64,000 nucleotides of DNA from Herpetosiphon llansteffanensis (GTDB taxonomy: Bacteria > Chloroflexota > Chloroflexia > Chloroflexales > Herpetosiphonaceae). Of the stretch, positions 25,257 to 34,704 are shown piece by piece (the first letter of the stretch is position 1; the number at the start of each line of letters is the position of its first letter). The DNA lies in assembly GCF_003205875.1 (NCBI RefSeq), contig NZ_PUBZ01000076.1, forward strand, positions 59,561-123,560, read 5' to 3'. The translations under genes and the position numbers were made by a program. Below the pieces are notes generated by a model. That model saw nothing but the letters and a program-made list of their open reading frames with translations, did not search any database and was not told the origin of the DNA.

Positions 25257-27347
25257 CTAAATCGCTAAAATGCTGGCTGGACTGGGCACGAGATCGCGGC
25301 TAACCACGCGCTCGTTATCGCGGTCGGGGGCTAAAATATCGATCGGTTCTTGGGGTTCGAGTTTATTTTCAGGCCCCGTCGTAAACCACGGCGTGATGCG
25401 CAAGCGCCAGCCATTCAGCGTTTCATCAACATTAAATATCAGCAAGCTTTGTAACAATGGCCAACGGTCGTGATTGAGCGCATTGGTGTAGCCGCGATTT
25501 AAGATGTTTGGCTCTTGACCAACCAACCAGCGCCGCAAGCCCCAAACTTGATCTTCGACCTCGATTTTGCCGTTGAATTTGGCCCGCAATTGTTGGGCGG
25601 TGGGGAAAACTTCGCGTAACATCACCTGATCAACAATTTCTTGATCATCGTCGCGATAGACAAAGCGCGATTCCAAGGGTGTCATGCCGCTGGGCGTGTG
25701 CCAATGCAAATCAACCGGCTTGCTGAGGTATGCGCCACCACCGCCATTAACAAAGTGGTGGGCAATGTGTTGGGTTCCGCGCAAGGTGATGTAGCGCGAT
25801 TCATAATGTTGGTAGGCGTGGGTATCGCCGCCAATAACGACATGGGTTTCGTAGCGCCGCAACAACTCGTATAGCTGCCGCATCCCTGGGTGATCGGCAA
25901 AGGCTCCATTGACATACAATGGCTCGCTCAGCACAACCGCGATAATTTTTTGTTGATTGAAGGCCGCCAGCAAACAACTTTCTAACCATTCCAATTGGAT
26001 TGCATCGACATTGCCAATGCAGCCTGTATCGACCGCTAACAACACAAATGGCACTGGGTCGAAGCTTAATTCAAAAAATGGCAAGCGTTGCTGGGTTTGC
26101 GGTTCGTTGAGGTCGCCGCCAAGCCTCGTTAGGCCATAGCGTTCGCGCAAACTGCGCACTTCGTTCCAGCGCAATTGGCCCCACGGATAACCATAGCGTG
26201 CCCAAGGCCCAGTTTTGAGCGCTTTGGCCCATTGTTGTAGCTGTGGGTCGCGGCTATCGACATGGGCAGCAGCATAGCCAAAATTCAGCATCAAGCCTTT
26301 TAAATCGTTGTACCAATCGTGATTACCTGCCAAGCCGTAGATCAACGGTGGCGTTTCGCTTTGGCTGGCATAGGGCCGATAGAGCGTGCGCTCATAATCC
26401 ATCAACTCGCCAGCTGGGTAAACAATATCCGAGCTGAGAATTGTAAAGGTTGGGTAGGCAGGATTGGCCGGCCCTTGTTGGGCGAGACGGCTATCTTCAC
26501 TGACAATTGGCGGGGCAATCTGCGATTCATCGCCCTCGCCCGGGTCGCCAATCACGGCGAAGGTGAAGCCACGTTGCGGATTTTGCACAGGCTTGATTCG
26601 CGCAGCTTTGGCCACATCACGCGCTGCTTTGCTGCCCACAATATGCTCGATATAGGCCATGCGCACTGTATCGGCCAAATCGCTTTCGGCCCATGGTGGC
26701 ACGCCCCAACGCGGCATTAATGTATATTTCAAATGTGGCAACAACGTGCGCCAATTGGGCGGGTCAATCCACGAGAAGCTGCCACTTTTGAGCAACCGTC
26801 GTACCAAGTAGAAGCCCAAATAATAAATCGTTAGCAGCACAGATAAGGTTGCCAGCAATTCAACCCAATTTTTAATCGCATCGATAAAGCGCGTTTCGCT
26901 ATCCAAAATTCGGGCGGGCACTAACAACAACTCTAAAATAATCGCAATGCCGCTGACCGTGAGCAGCACCATACATAAAAATTGCACTACCAGCAAGACC
27001 CCGCCGATGTAGCTTGATGGTGAGCGATCGCCAGCTCGTAAGCGGCGACGTAGCTCGCGATAGAGCGTTAGCAAGCCCATAATTGCCAAAGAGCTAGCAA
27101 TTACTGTGCGCAGTTGCGGAAACGGCAGTAAGGCCAAGGTGAGCATGGTTGTGCTAACTGCAAAGACTTTAATCAGCAACAATGCCGCTCCAGCAAACTC
27201 CATCATCATAATTCTGCGATGGGCCCAGTGCGAGGTTTCGATCCAAATTAAACTAAGCACTAAGATCGTTGTGATGATCAAATAGGTGCGGGCCGAGCTG
27301 GGCATGCCCAAGGCCACCAGATAATCAGCAATTGTTCCAAGTAGCAT
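25257..27347 (-). CDS. Membrane-anchored metallophosphoesterase
   Basis: The 696-residue protein has five or six membrane segments in residues 1-200 followed by a calcineurin-like phosphoesterase domain. Metal-binding motifs in order are FAVIGDPGEGDE, SSDIVYPAGE, YGLAGNHDWY and VIGGDTHAYQHYES, which together give the expected Asp, Asn and His ligands. The first block is GDPG where GDxH is usual. The substrate is unknown. It is monocistronic. Confidence 0.82.
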   Translation of the reverse strand: MLLGTIADYLVALGMPSSARTYLIITTILVLSLIWIETSHWAHRRIMMMEFAGAALLLIKVFAVSTTMLTLALLPFPQLRTVIASSLAIMGLLTLYRELRRRLRAGDRSPSSYIGGVLLVVQFLCMVLLTVSGIAIILELLLVPARILDSETRFIDAIKNWVELLATLSVLLTIYYLGFYLVRRLLKSGSFSWIDPPNWRTLLPHLKYTLMPRWGVPPWAESDLADTVRMAYIEHIVGSKAARDVAKAARIKPVQNPQRGFTFAVIGDPGEGDESQIAPPIVSEDSRLAQQGPANPAYPTFTILSSDIVYPAGELMDYERTLYRPYASQSETPPLIYGLAGNHDWYNDLKGLMLNFGYAAAHVDSRDPQLQQWAKALKTGPWARYGYPWGQLRWNEVRSLRERYGLTRLGGDLNEPQTQQRLPFFELSFDPVPFVLLAVDTGCIGNVDAIQLEWLESCLLAAFNQQKIIAVVLSEPLYVNGAFADHPGMRQLYELLRRYETHVVIGGDTHAYQHYESRYITLRGTQHIAHHFVNGGGGAYLSKPVDLHWHTPSGMTPLESRFVYRDDDQEIVDQVMLREVFPTAQQLRAKFNGKIEVEDQVWGLRRWLVGQEPNILNRGYTNALNHDRWPLLQSLLIFNVDETLNGWRLRITPWFTTGPENKLEPQEPIDILAPDRDNERVVSRDLVPSPASILAI

Positions 27348-27397
27348 AATTCACCTCATCACAACACGTTTTGGGGCAAGATTCGATTGATTCAAGT

Positions 27398-27431
27398 ATC
27401 CCTGCTTGGGCTGATTTTTCCAAGCAGGGAT
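27398..27431. terminator. Hairpin between the RuvC-like operon and the phosphoesterase gene
   Basis: ATCCCTGCTTGG and CCAAGCAGGGAT form a perfect 12-bp stem (27398-27409 / 27420-27431) with a 10-nt loop. No clear T-run follows on the minus strand. Probable terminator of the upstream operon. Confidence 0.55.
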
Positions 27432-27452
27432 GATTGCAATTGCCTAACAAAC

Positions 27453-27746
27453 TTAGCGCGATTTTTCTTTGGCGAGGCGTTCGTTGCCACGTTTGAAGTT
27501 GCCAGTGATTTTGGCCATCACCAGCTGGGCTGCTTCGCCTTCAAGGTCGGCGATGTTGGCGAGAAAACGTTGGGCTTTTGGTCCGTTCAAAATCATCACT
27601 TGTTTGCCATACCAGCTAATAAAAACTTTACCAGCTTTGCTGACTGAATAATCGAAGGCTTCGGCTTCGACGGCGTTGAGTTTGCGTGAGGCTGGCTCTT
27701 CGTTCGGTTCTTGATCAACGGTTTCTGGCTCGGTTGGTTCGCTCAA
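27453..27746 (-). CDS. Small hypothetical protein, 97 residues
   Basis: No family was recognised. The TTG at 27746 is chosen because AAGGAG lies 9 bp before it; the longer frame runs into the upstream gene. An acidic N-terminus rich in Glu and Pro is followed by a folded-looking core (VFISWYGKQVMILNGPKAQR) and a Lys/Arg-rich end (ERLAKEKSR) that might bind nucleic acid. It follows the RuvC-like gene by 26 bp. Confidence 0.6.
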   Translation of the reverse strand: MSEPTEPETVDQEPNEEPASRKLNAVEAEAFDYSVSKAGKVFISWYGKQVMILNGPKAQRFLANIADLEGEAAQLVMAKITGNFKRGNERLAKEKSR

Positions 27747-27772
27747 GGTTGGCGACTCCTTCGCAAAAAAAG

Positions 27773-28240
27773 TTAGCGTCGGCGCACTTCGGGCGGAATT
27801 GCCGCAAGCCAGCCAAGCTGAACCACCGCCCATAAGCCCAACAGAATTGCTTCGGCTGCATCGTGACGCAATGAGGTGGGGCGTGGTGCATCCGACCATT
27901 CAATGACGCGGCGGGCTAGTTCATCGGCAACGGCTTTGGCTTGCTCTCCGGTGCGTTGTTCACGAGCATATAACAATGTGGCGCGCCAAACCTCAGCACT
28001 TGTACGGATCAATTCTAGGTCGCGGCGGGTAGCTTCGCGCTCCCAAACATCAGCAATTTGGCCGCCGCCTTCGAGCACCAACACACTCAAATCGCTAATT
28101 TCGGCCAATTGACCGCTGCTGCCCTTGCGCAAACGCGCCAACGAGCCATAGTTATGCGAACGATACCACACGAGTTTGCCTGCGCGGTTGTAGCACGCAA
28201 AGCCGGTGCGAATGCCTAAATCAACCGCGAGTAAACTCAT
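27773..28240 (-). CDS. RuvC-like RNase H-fold protein
   Basis: The 155-residue protein starts with LLAVDLGIRTGFACYN, the first strand of an RNase H fold with a catalytic-type Asp. LSVLVLEGGGQIADVWE supplies a Glu on the fourth strand, and RHDAAEAILLGLW supplies the C-terminal His-Asp pair of RuvC resolvases. The length fits RuvC, but it is not the standard RuvC sequence and no ruvA or ruvB is nearby. It may be a structure-specific nuclease. Its ATG overlaps the previous stop (TAATG). Confidence 0.7.
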   Translation of the reverse strand: MSLLAVDLGIRTGFACYNRAGKLVWYRSHNYGSLARLRKGSSGQLAEISDLSVLVLEGGGQIADVWEREATRRDLELIRTSAEVWRATLLYAREQRTGEQAKAVADELARRVIEWSDAPRPTSLRHDAAEAILLGLWAVVQLGWLAAIPPEVRRR

Positions 28241-29247
28241 TAGCGTTCTCCAAAACTATCGCCGCGCTGCTGGTTGCTCAGCTCTTGATTGTAGGCATCG
28301 AGGCCACCAATCGCCCGTTGCAGATGGCCATCAGCCTCTTGCAAACGCAAAGCTGCGCGGTTGGCAATTGCCACGTTATAGTTGGTATAGTATTCCAAAA
28401 TGTCATCGAAAGCAGCTTGTTCTAATTGCAGGCCTTGTTTGTATTCATCGTGAATTTCGGCCAAAATATCGGGCGCTTTGATGCGCTCCAAATCGGTGTA
28501 GGCTTGGCGCACAACATCGCGATAGCGTTTGGCGGCCTCGATTTGGTTGGTGGCCACGGTTGATCGATCGCTGGTTTCGCGATAGATTGTTACTGCTTGA
28601 TCGAGGCGCTGGCGAATTTCGCCAACTTGGCTTAAATAACGCAACAGTTCAGCTTGATTAATTTCCGAGGCCGCAACTACCGCCTGTGCATCAGGTTGAT
28701 CAGGGTTGGCCAGCTCGAGGATTGGCGGCACTTCTGGCAAGGGCTGGGCTTTGGCCACTGCCAGCATCACCCCAGTAAAGCTAATTGCCAGAATCAAGGC
28801 AATCAAGGAAGCCACGCGCACAACTTTGCCGCTGCGTTCAGAATCGCGCCATTCTTGCCACCAAGCTTTTTCAGCCATGGGGGCCGCTTCTGCAGCTCGA
28901 TCCTCGACGGTGGGAATGCTAATTTGCTGCAAGGCGCTTGGTGGTTTGGGCGTGGTAATGCTGGCAGCCTTGGTTTGCTGTTGTTGCTGAATCCATGCTA
29001 AGCCTTTGCGGGCTTGTTGATTATCGGGGTTGATTTTGAGCGCCGATTGCAAACAAAATTCTACATCACGCTGCTCGTCGAGCACCCCGCTAAGCCAAAG
29101 CCAAGCCTGCTCATGGCGTGGGTCAAGCTGAACTGCCTTGGTCAACAAACCAGCAGCAATTCGGCGTTGACCGCCGCGCGCCGCCGCCAAACCACGCTCA
29201 TACAAGCGCTGCGCCTCAACACTGTAGGTTGTAATGCCTTGTTCCAT
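28240..29247 (-). CDS. TPR-repeat protein with a transmembrane segment
   Basis: The 335-residue protein has two or three tetratricopeptide-like repeats at about 10-100 (AAGLLTKAVQLDPRHEQAWLWLSG, with the usual Asp-Pro turn). A Gln-rich linker and one membrane span (VASLIALILAISFTGVMLAV, about 147-166) follow. The C-terminal part is helical and possibly coiled-coil (about 195-325). It is the first gene of a three-gene operon with the RuvC-like protein. Its role is unknown; TPRs usually bind other proteins. Confidence 0.72.
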   Translation of the reverse strand: MEQGITTYSVEAQRLYERGLAAARGGQRRIAAGLLTKAVQLDPRHEQAWLWLSGVLDEQRDVEFCLQSALKINPDNQQARKGLAWIQQQQQTKAASITTPKPPSALQQISIPTVEDRAAEAAPMAEKAWWQEWRDSERSGKVVRVASLIALILAISFTGVMLAVAKAQPLPEVPPILELANPDQPDAQAVVAASEINQAELLRYLSQVGEIRQRLDQAVTIYRETSDRSTVATNQIEAAKRYRDVVRQAYTDLERIKAPDILAEIHDEYKQGLQLEQAAFDDILEYYTNYNVAIANRAALRLQEADGHLQRAIGGLDAYNQELSNQQRGDSFGER

Positions 29248-29261
29248 AATCCTCTGTAGGG

Positions 29262-29382
29262 ATGAAGGATGAAGTATGAGGGATGAACTTTATCCTTCAA
29301 GATTAATATATTGAGAAATAATGCAGAAGTAATAAGCTTAACCGAAGGTTTCATCCTTCATCGCTCATCCTTCATACTTTGC
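29262..29382. repeat. STRR-like mosaic, block D
   Basis: GGATGAAGGATGAAGTATGAGGGATGA-type heptads at 29262-29287 and the complementary TTCATCC/CTCATCC words at 29349-29380 flank an A/T-rich 60-bp centre. The two ends could pair as an imperfect inverted repeat. Confidence 0.65.
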
Positions 29383-30639
29383 TTAATGGCCTGGAATATA
29401 GCGATTGATTGAGCGTTGAACGATCAACGGATCTTGCTTTAACGATTCGCGAATGTAGGTCCAGTTTTGGGGATCTTCGCTGCCCAAGCGCCAAATCGCG
29501 ATGCCAGCTAAATCGTTTTCGCGAATCATCTCCATTTTCGCGGTCAGCGAACGATAATTCGAAAACCAGACCGTTCGTCCAGCGTAGCTAAATGTTGATT
29601 CTTGCACTTGCTGGCCGCCATCTTCTTCGACCAAGCGAATTTGCGGCTGATAGGCTGCCTTAATTTCTTCGACCTCGGTATAGGTGCGGGCAATGCCAAA
29701 GCCGCCATTATTTGGCCAATCGTAGGCGTAAAACGAAATGCCAATTTGAATTTTGCTGGGGTCGACTTGGGTTTTGGCATATTCGGCGACTGCTTTGACC
29801 CAAAACATTGGCGCAATTGGGCCTGGTTCTGAGCCACGCCAACTATAGTCGTAGGTCATAATCCGCAAGCGATCGACCACTTTGCCCAAATCGGCATAGT
29901 TTTGGTAATCGGGGCGGCCTGTGTGGGCATGCACGGCTACGGTCAGCAATTTATTTTCTGCATGCAGCGCCGCGCCCAATTCAGTCATAAAGGCAGTAAA
30001 TTCATCTTCATAATCAAGCGAAAGCGATTCGTAATCGATGTCGATGCCATCGTAGCCATAGGCGCGCACTTCTTCCATAATAATTCTAATATGGTTGGTA
30101 CGACTTTCTGGTGTAGCCAAGGCCACCGATGCTGCTTCCAAATCTTCAATATTATGAATTGTTGGAATGATTAGCACATTATTTTCTTTGGCAATTTGCA
30201 CCAATTCTGCATCGCGCGAGCCAACATCGGCGATCAGTGTGCCATCGGGCCGCACGCCATACCAAAAGGGGCTGACCTCATCGAGAATGTCTTTATTGGC
30301 CTCGAAGGTGGCGCGGGCAGCTTCTGCATCAAACGAGGTTGGCAGCCAAGCAGCGACATAGCGACCAGTTTTGGGGTGCACTCCGCGCACATCATTGGCG
30401 CTCGCAGGCAGCTCAGAGCCACCTTGGCCATCGGCAACCGTGTTTGGTAGTGGCTGCAACGTTGGGGCAACGAAGGTAGGCATCGGCAGGGCGGTTGATG
30501 TTGGACGGGGTAGCAGGGCTTGGGCGGCGGCATCGGCGGCGCGGTTATGTTTGATTCGTAAATCAATAAACTGCCAAAGAAAGACGATCCAAACCAAAAT
30601 CCCGATTGCCAAGGCCCCACGAAAAAGATGACGAAACAT
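29383..30639 (-). CDS. GH18-family secreted glycoside hydrolase (YaaH/chitinase-like)
   Basis: The 418-residue protein has an N-terminal membrane anchor or signal (ALAIGILVWIVFLWQF) and a Pro/Thr-rich linker before the catalytic domain (about 95-410). The GH18 signature DGIDIDYE is present with the catalytic Glu at residue 204, supported by LRIMTYDYSW and GISFYAYDW. This subgroup includes spore-germination peptidoglycan hydrolases and chitinase-like enzymes. Probably cell-surface and acting on GlcNAc polymers. Confidence 0.88.
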   Translation of the reverse strand: MFRHLFRGALAIGILVWIVFLWQFIDLRIKHNRAADAAAQALLPRPTSTALPMPTFVAPTLQPLPNTVADGQGGSELPASANDVRGVHPKTGRYVAAWLPTSFDAEAARATFEANKDILDEVSPFWYGVRPDGTLIADVGSRDAELVQIAKENNVLIIPTIHNIEDLEAASVALATPESRTNHIRIIMEEVRAYGYDGIDIDYESLSLDYEDEFTAFMTELGAALHAENKLLTVAVHAHTGRPDYQNYADLGKVVDRLRIMTYDYSWRGSEPGPIAPMFWVKAVAEYAKTQVDPSKIQIGISFYAYDWPNNGGFGIARTYTEVEEIKAAYQPQIRLVEEDGGQQVQESTFSYAGRTVWFSNYRSLTAKMEMIRENDLAGIAIWRLGSEDPQNWTYIRESLKQDPLIVQRSINRYIPGH

Positions 30640-30724
30640 AACAATTCACTCGATCAAAGAAATGCTTAGTAAAAGAACAACCAAAGTATAACCGATTAAA
30701 CATGGCTTTCCAAGAAAAGCTAGA

Positions 30725-30800
30725 TTAAAGTCAAAATTCAAAAGTCAAAAGGCAGAAAGCAAAAGCCCATAGCCAAAAGCTCTAACCCCTGACCCCTCGT
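30725..30800. repeat. STRR-like mosaic, block E
   Basis: AAAGTCAAAATTCAAAAGTCAAAAGGC words, AGCCCATAGCC and CTGACCCCTGACCCC heptads, ending a few bases before the acs promoter. Confidence 0.65.
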
Positions 30801-30805
30801 CCGTT

Positions 30806-30835
30806 TTGACACGAACCGATCATCAAGGCTACAAT
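30806..30835 (+). promoter_or_regulatory. Promoter for acs
   Basis: A perfect TTGACA (30806-30811), 18 bp, TACAAT (30830-30835), giving a leader of about 50 nt. Confidence 0.7.
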
Positions 30836-30892
30836 TGAACCAGACCTCGCACTTGTCCCGCCGCTTGTGAGTAATAATTAGGAGGCATCTCA

Positions 30893-32854
30893 ATGACTGA
30901 GAATGCTGCACCAACAACTGTTGGGCAATTTTCGGCAAGCAACGCCGCTGAATCAGCACTCTACTACCCACCTGCTGCCTTGGTTGAAAACTCGAACGTG
31001 ATGGCCTACGCCCGCGAAAAGGGCTTCGCCGATGCCGAAACTATGCGTCAATGGTCAATTGAACACTATCAGGAGTTCTGGGCCGACATGGCAACCCGCC
31101 TTGTCGATTGGTATGTGCCGTTTAGCAAGGTGCTCGACGATAGCAAAGCCCCATTCTATCAATGGTTCAACGATGGCAAAATTAACATCGTGCACAATGC
31201 GCTTGATCGCCACGTTAAAACCTGGCGCAAAAACAAGTTGGCCTTGATTTGGGAAAGCGAAAAGGGCGATAACAAAACCTATAGCTATTGGCAATTGTTC
31301 AAGCGTGTTAATAAATTTGCCAATGTGCTCAAATCGATGGGAGTCAAAAAAGGCGATACGGTCACGATTTATCTGCCCCGGATTCCCGAAATTGTGATTG
31401 CAATGCTGGCATGTGCCAAAATTGGCGCAATGCACAGCGTTGTTTATGGTGGTTTTAGCGTTGAAGCGCTGCAAACACGCATCCAAGATGCTCAATCGCG
31501 GGTGGTGATTACTGCCGACGGCGGCTACATGAATGGCAAAGTGATTGAGCTGAAGAAGATCACCGACGATGCGATTAAGCACTCGCCTGTTGTCGAAATT
31601 GTGATTGTGGTCAAACGCACTGGCCACGAGGTCGAAATGCAGCAAGGCCGCGATTTGTGGTACGAGGAGTTGATGGCGCTGCCAATCGCCTCTCCCAAGT
31701 GCGAAACCGAGCAACTTGATGCAGAACATCCCTTGTATATGCTCTATACCTCTGGCACGACTGGCACGCCAAAAGGCTTGGTGCATACCCATGGTGGCTA
31801 TCAAGTTGGGGTTGCAACCACGCTCCACTTTAATCTTGACATAAAAGAAGATGATGTGTATTGGTGTGCCGCTGATCCCGGCTGGGTGACTGGCCACTCC
31901 TACATTGTCTATGGCCCGCTGATGCTTGGCGCAACCCAAGTGATGTACGAAGGCGCGCCAACCTTCCCCTTCCCCAATCGCTGGTGGAATATCGTCGAGC
32001 GCTATGGCGTGACCGTGCTGTACACCGCGCCAACGGCGATTCGCGGCTTGATGCGCTTTGGCGAGGCTTGGCCAAATCGCCATGACCTTGGCTCGTTGCG
32101 CTTGCTTGGCTCGGTTGGCGAGCCGATTAATCCCGAAGCATGGCGTTGGTATCATCGGGTAATTGGCCGCAACAATTGCCCAATTATGGATACATGGTGG
32201 CAAACAGAAACCGGCAGTATGATGATTACGCCCAATCCAACCACGCCACTCAAACCAGGCTCTGGCACGCGTTCATCGTTTGGCATCGATGCTGATGTGG
32301 TTAACGAGCAAGGCGAACATGCCAGCGACGATGAAGATGGCTTGTTGATTATTCGCAATCCATGGCCTTCGATGTTGCGCACGATCTACAACAATCCCGA
32401 GCGCTATATCGAACAATATTGGAGCCGCATTCCAGGCGTATACACTGCTGGCGATTCTGCCCGCAAAGACAAAGATGGCTATTTCTGGGTCATTGGCCGG
32501 ATCGACGATGTGATCAAGGTTTCAGGCTATCGGCTTGGCACTGCTGAAGTCGAATCGGCCTTGGTTTCGCATCCTTCGGTTGCCGAAGCTGCCGCGATTG
32601 GCTTGCCGCACGAAGTTAAGGGCAACGCCATCCACACCTACGTGATTCTCAAAAATGGCTATGAAGCCAGCCAAGATCTCGAAGATACTTTGATTGCGCA
32701 CGTTGGCAAGATGATGGGGCCAATTGCGCGGCCCGAAAATGTGCAATTTGTGGCCAGCTTGCCGAAAACCCGCTCAGGCAAGATTATGCGCCGCGTGCTC
32801 AAAGCCCGAGCATTGGGCTTGCCCGAAGGCGATTTAAGCACCCTAGAACAATAA
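30893..32854 (+). CDS. acs: Acetyl-CoA synthetase (AMP-forming)
   Basis: The 653-residue enzyme activates acetate with ATP and CoA. It has the adenylate motif YTSGTTGTPKGLVHTHGGY, DTWWQTETGSMMITP, GDSARKDKDGYFWVIGRIDD and the C-terminal KTRSGKIMRRVLKA. The lysine that is reversibly acetylated in this family is residue 630. Length and motif spacing are standard. TAGGAGG precedes the ATG. It could complete acetaldehyde use with the dehydrogenase at 20.5 kb. Confidence 0.97.
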   Translation: MTENAAPTTVGQFSASNAAESALYYPPAALVENSNVMAYAREKGFADAETMRQWSIEHYQEFWADMATRLVDWYVPFSKVLDDSKAPFYQWFNDGKINIVHNALDRHVKTWRKNKLALIWESEKGDNKTYSYWQLFKRVNKFANVLKSMGVKKGDTVTIYLPRIPEIVIAMLACAKIGAMHSVVYGGFSVEALQTRIQDAQSRVVITADGGYMNGKVIELKKITDDAIKHSPVVEIVIVVKRTGHEVEMQQGRDLWYEELMALPIASPKCETEQLDAEHPLYMLYTSGTTGTPKGLVHTHGGYQVGVATTLHFNLDIKEDDVYWCAADPGWVTGHSYIVYGPLMLGATQVMYEGAPTFPFPNRWWNIVERYGVTVLYTAPTAIRGLMRFGEAWPNRHDLGSLRLLGSVGEPINPEAWRWYHRVIGRNNCPIMDTWWQTETGSMMITPNPTTPLKPGSGTRSSFGIDADVVNEQGEHASDDEDGLLIIRNPWPSMLRTIYNNPERYIEQYWSRIPGVYTAGDSARKDKDGYFWVIGRIDDVIKVSGYRLGTAEVESALVSHPSVAEAAAIGLPHEVKGNAIHTYVILKNGYEASQDLEDTLIAHVGKMMGPIARPENVQFVASLPKTRSGKIMRRVLKARALGLPEGDLSTLEQ

Positions 32855-32855
32855 A

Positions 32856-32900
32856 AAATAAACCAGCCCGTGATTGTGCTGATCACGGGCTGGTTTATTT
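32856..32900. terminator. Bidirectional terminator between acs and the DUF4397 gene
   Basis: AACCAGCCCGTGAT and ATCACGGGCTGGTT (32861-32874 / 32882-32895) form a perfect 14-bp stem with A/T-rich flanks on both sides. It serves the convergent genes. Confidence 0.9.
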
Positions 32901-32928
32901 GTGTGTTGGTAAGAACCTCGTTGAAGGC

Positions 32929-33603
32929 TTATTTCACCATATCGACACGTGATTGAACCCAGAAGTTTTTGCTAGCAAAGCCGCTTGCGACCAAGCTATA
33001 GCCCCAACCTGATTCAAAGCGCAAAGCTGGCGTGGTAAACAAGACAGTTGAGCTGCCTGCTGGGCTAATATCAAAGCTATAGCTGCCTGCTGGCACTTCT
33101 AAGGTTGCTGCATCGCCGAATTTAGCGCCTTTGACAACGATATTTTGCGTGCCTGCAATTTTAATATCGACTGCTGGTGCATCTGGTGAGCCGTGAATAA
33201 CCCGCACGCGGCTCATGCCTGGTTTTGTCATCGAGAAATCATCGTCATACACGTTGACATCAAAATTACCCAAACCCAAGCTACCAACTGCGGCAACCGT
33301 ACCAGTATAGCCACCTTCAACTGTTAATTTGGTTTCGAATACTGAAGCTGCAACACCTGCGCCAGCTGGAGCAATATCAATTGTATAGGTTCCATCTGGT
33401 AATGCCAATTGGCCGCTTAGTGCAAAGAATGGCACACTGGTTAACACTGCTTTGCCATCGACAAAAATATCGACCGCTGGTGCATCTGGTGAGGCGTGCA
33501 TAACCCGAACATAGTTCATCGTCGCAGCTTTGGTTGCTTGCGGGGTGCTTACGCCGAGAATTGCCAACAGTGCCAACGCGATAACCATACATCGTCGTAA
33601 CAT
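32929..33603 (-). CDS. Secreted DUF4397 protein
   Basis: The 224-residue protein has a cleavable-type signal (MLRRCMVIALALLAILGVS, then ATKA). Two DUF4397 repeats follow, each opening with a closely similar motif: YVRVMHASPDAPAVDIFVDG and SRVRVIHGSPDAPAVDIKIAG. The fold is expected to be a beta-sandwich at the cell surface. The ATG at 33603 has GGAGG at 8 bp; the longer frame from 33627 does not. The function of the family is not established. Confidence 0.85.
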   Translation of the reverse strand: MLRRCMVIALALLAILGVSTPQATKAATMNYVRVMHASPDAPAVDIFVDGKAVLTSVPFFALSGQLALPDGTYTIDIAPAGAGVAASVFETKLTVEGGYTGTVAAVGSLGLGNFDVNVYDDDFSMTKPGMSRVRVIHGSPDAPAVDIKIAGTQNIVVKGAKFGDAATLEVPAGSYSFDISPAGSSTVLFTTPALRFESGWGYSLVASGFASKNFWVQSRVDMVK

Positions 33604-33851
33604 TCGAGAATCCTCCAAAAACAACAATCTTCAAGGAAACTGTTTTGCCTTGGCCCATCTCAACTCGTTATAGCGCTATTGTGTTGTTCTACGCGACGTG
33701 GTTTTGAATGGATGTATCCAAGATGGGTAAATTTGAGCAATTTTGCAAAATTGGCAAAAATTGATTTATTTAAACTTCAGGCATCCACATTTGTGCAGCT
33801 ACCCATGCGTTATGCTACGCCCAAGCATTTTGAGTTAGAAAGGGAATCGCA

Positions 33852-34292
33852 ATGAACTATCAACCACCAACCGTGATCATCCACAATGGTAATAGCGGGC
33901 CGGGCTGCCTGATTCGCGGCCTCTGGTTTATTTGTGTGGGCTTGTGGTTGGGCGCATTGGTGACAGGGTTGGCTTGGTTTCTCATTATCAGTGTGATTGG
34001 CTTGCCGTTGGGTTTGATGTTGCTCAATCGCTTGCCCCAAATGATGACCTTGCGTCCAAACCCTGCCAATACGCCGCTGATTGTGGTTGCAAATGGTCAG
34101 GTTGTGGTGGCAAATGGTCGCCCACAACAAGCATTTATTGTGCGCGCCATTTACTTTGTGTTGGTTGGTTGGTGGCTAAGCGGGCTGTGGCTGGGCGCTG
34201 CATGGGCAATCGCTGGTTTTACATTTGGCTTAGGCTTGCCAATTGCTTTTTGGATGTTCAATCGCGTGCCCGCCATCACAACCCTTGGCTAA
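33852..34292 (+). CDS. YccF-domain inner membrane protein
   Basis: The 146-residue protein contains two copies of a YccF-like unit, IRGLWFICVGLWLGALVTG and VRAIYFVLVGWWLSGLWLG, each followed by a Gly-Leu-Pro turn and a FNR/LNR-x-P end (LNRLPQMMTL, FNRVPAITTL). About four membrane spans. GGGAATCGCA stands before the ATG. Function unknown; the end overlaps the convergent HicB-like gene by 4 bp. Confidence 0.8.
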   Translation: MNYQPPTVIIHNGNSGPGCLIRGLWFICVGLWLGALVTGLAWFLIISVIGLPLGLMLLNRLPQMMTLRPNPANTPLIVVANGQVVVANGRPQQAFIVRAIYFVLVGWWLSGLWLGAAWAIAGFTFGLGLPIAFWMFNRVPAITTLG

Positions 34293-34501
34293 GCTCGCCC
34301 AACCAATGTTTTGAGATTTGCCCGCGTCACCTCAAGCTGTGGCGTGGGCAAGTTATGTTGCAGGCAATAGCTGTGTAATGCTGCTAATGCTGCATCAAGC
34401 GCCGCACCTGCGCTGACCCCATAGCCAACAACTCCCGCAATTTGCGGACAGATTGCGCGAAATTGGCCAGCCTCAGCCCGAACGACAATTTCATAGTGCA
34501 T
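34289..34501 (-). CDS. HicB-like small protein
   Basis: The 70-residue protein matches the partial RNase H-like fold of HicB antitoxins: HYEIVVRAEAGQFRAICPQI, then GVVGYGVSAGAALDAALAAL. AAGGAG lies 7 bp before the ATG at 34501. No HicA toxin gene is adjacent, and HicB DNA-binding C-terminal domains are absent, so it may be a solitary HicB-fold protein. Confidence 0.7.
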   Translation of the reverse strand: MHYEIVVRAEAGQFRAICPQIAGVVGYGVSAGAALDAALAALHSYCLQHNLPTPQLEVTRANLKTLVGRA

Positions 34502-34704
34502 TGAATAGCTCCTTAAACCATCAGTAACCAAATTCCCAAAACGGCTGGTTAGCTCCTAATCCGTGATTGGTAGTACGGTTTATTATTGCGCATACCTCGT
34601 TTAATGGTAGGCCCAAAATGTGCAGCAACGATCTGCTGAACAAAGCTTGAGCAACCAAAACTCATTGGTGGCGTATCGTGTGGTAGTAAAAGAGTGTGAG
34701 GATT

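Noticed and set aside
31055..32203. A 382-codon minus-strand frame inside acs
   Set aside because: Antisense shadow of the strongly conserved acetyl-CoA synthetase; no independent evidence.
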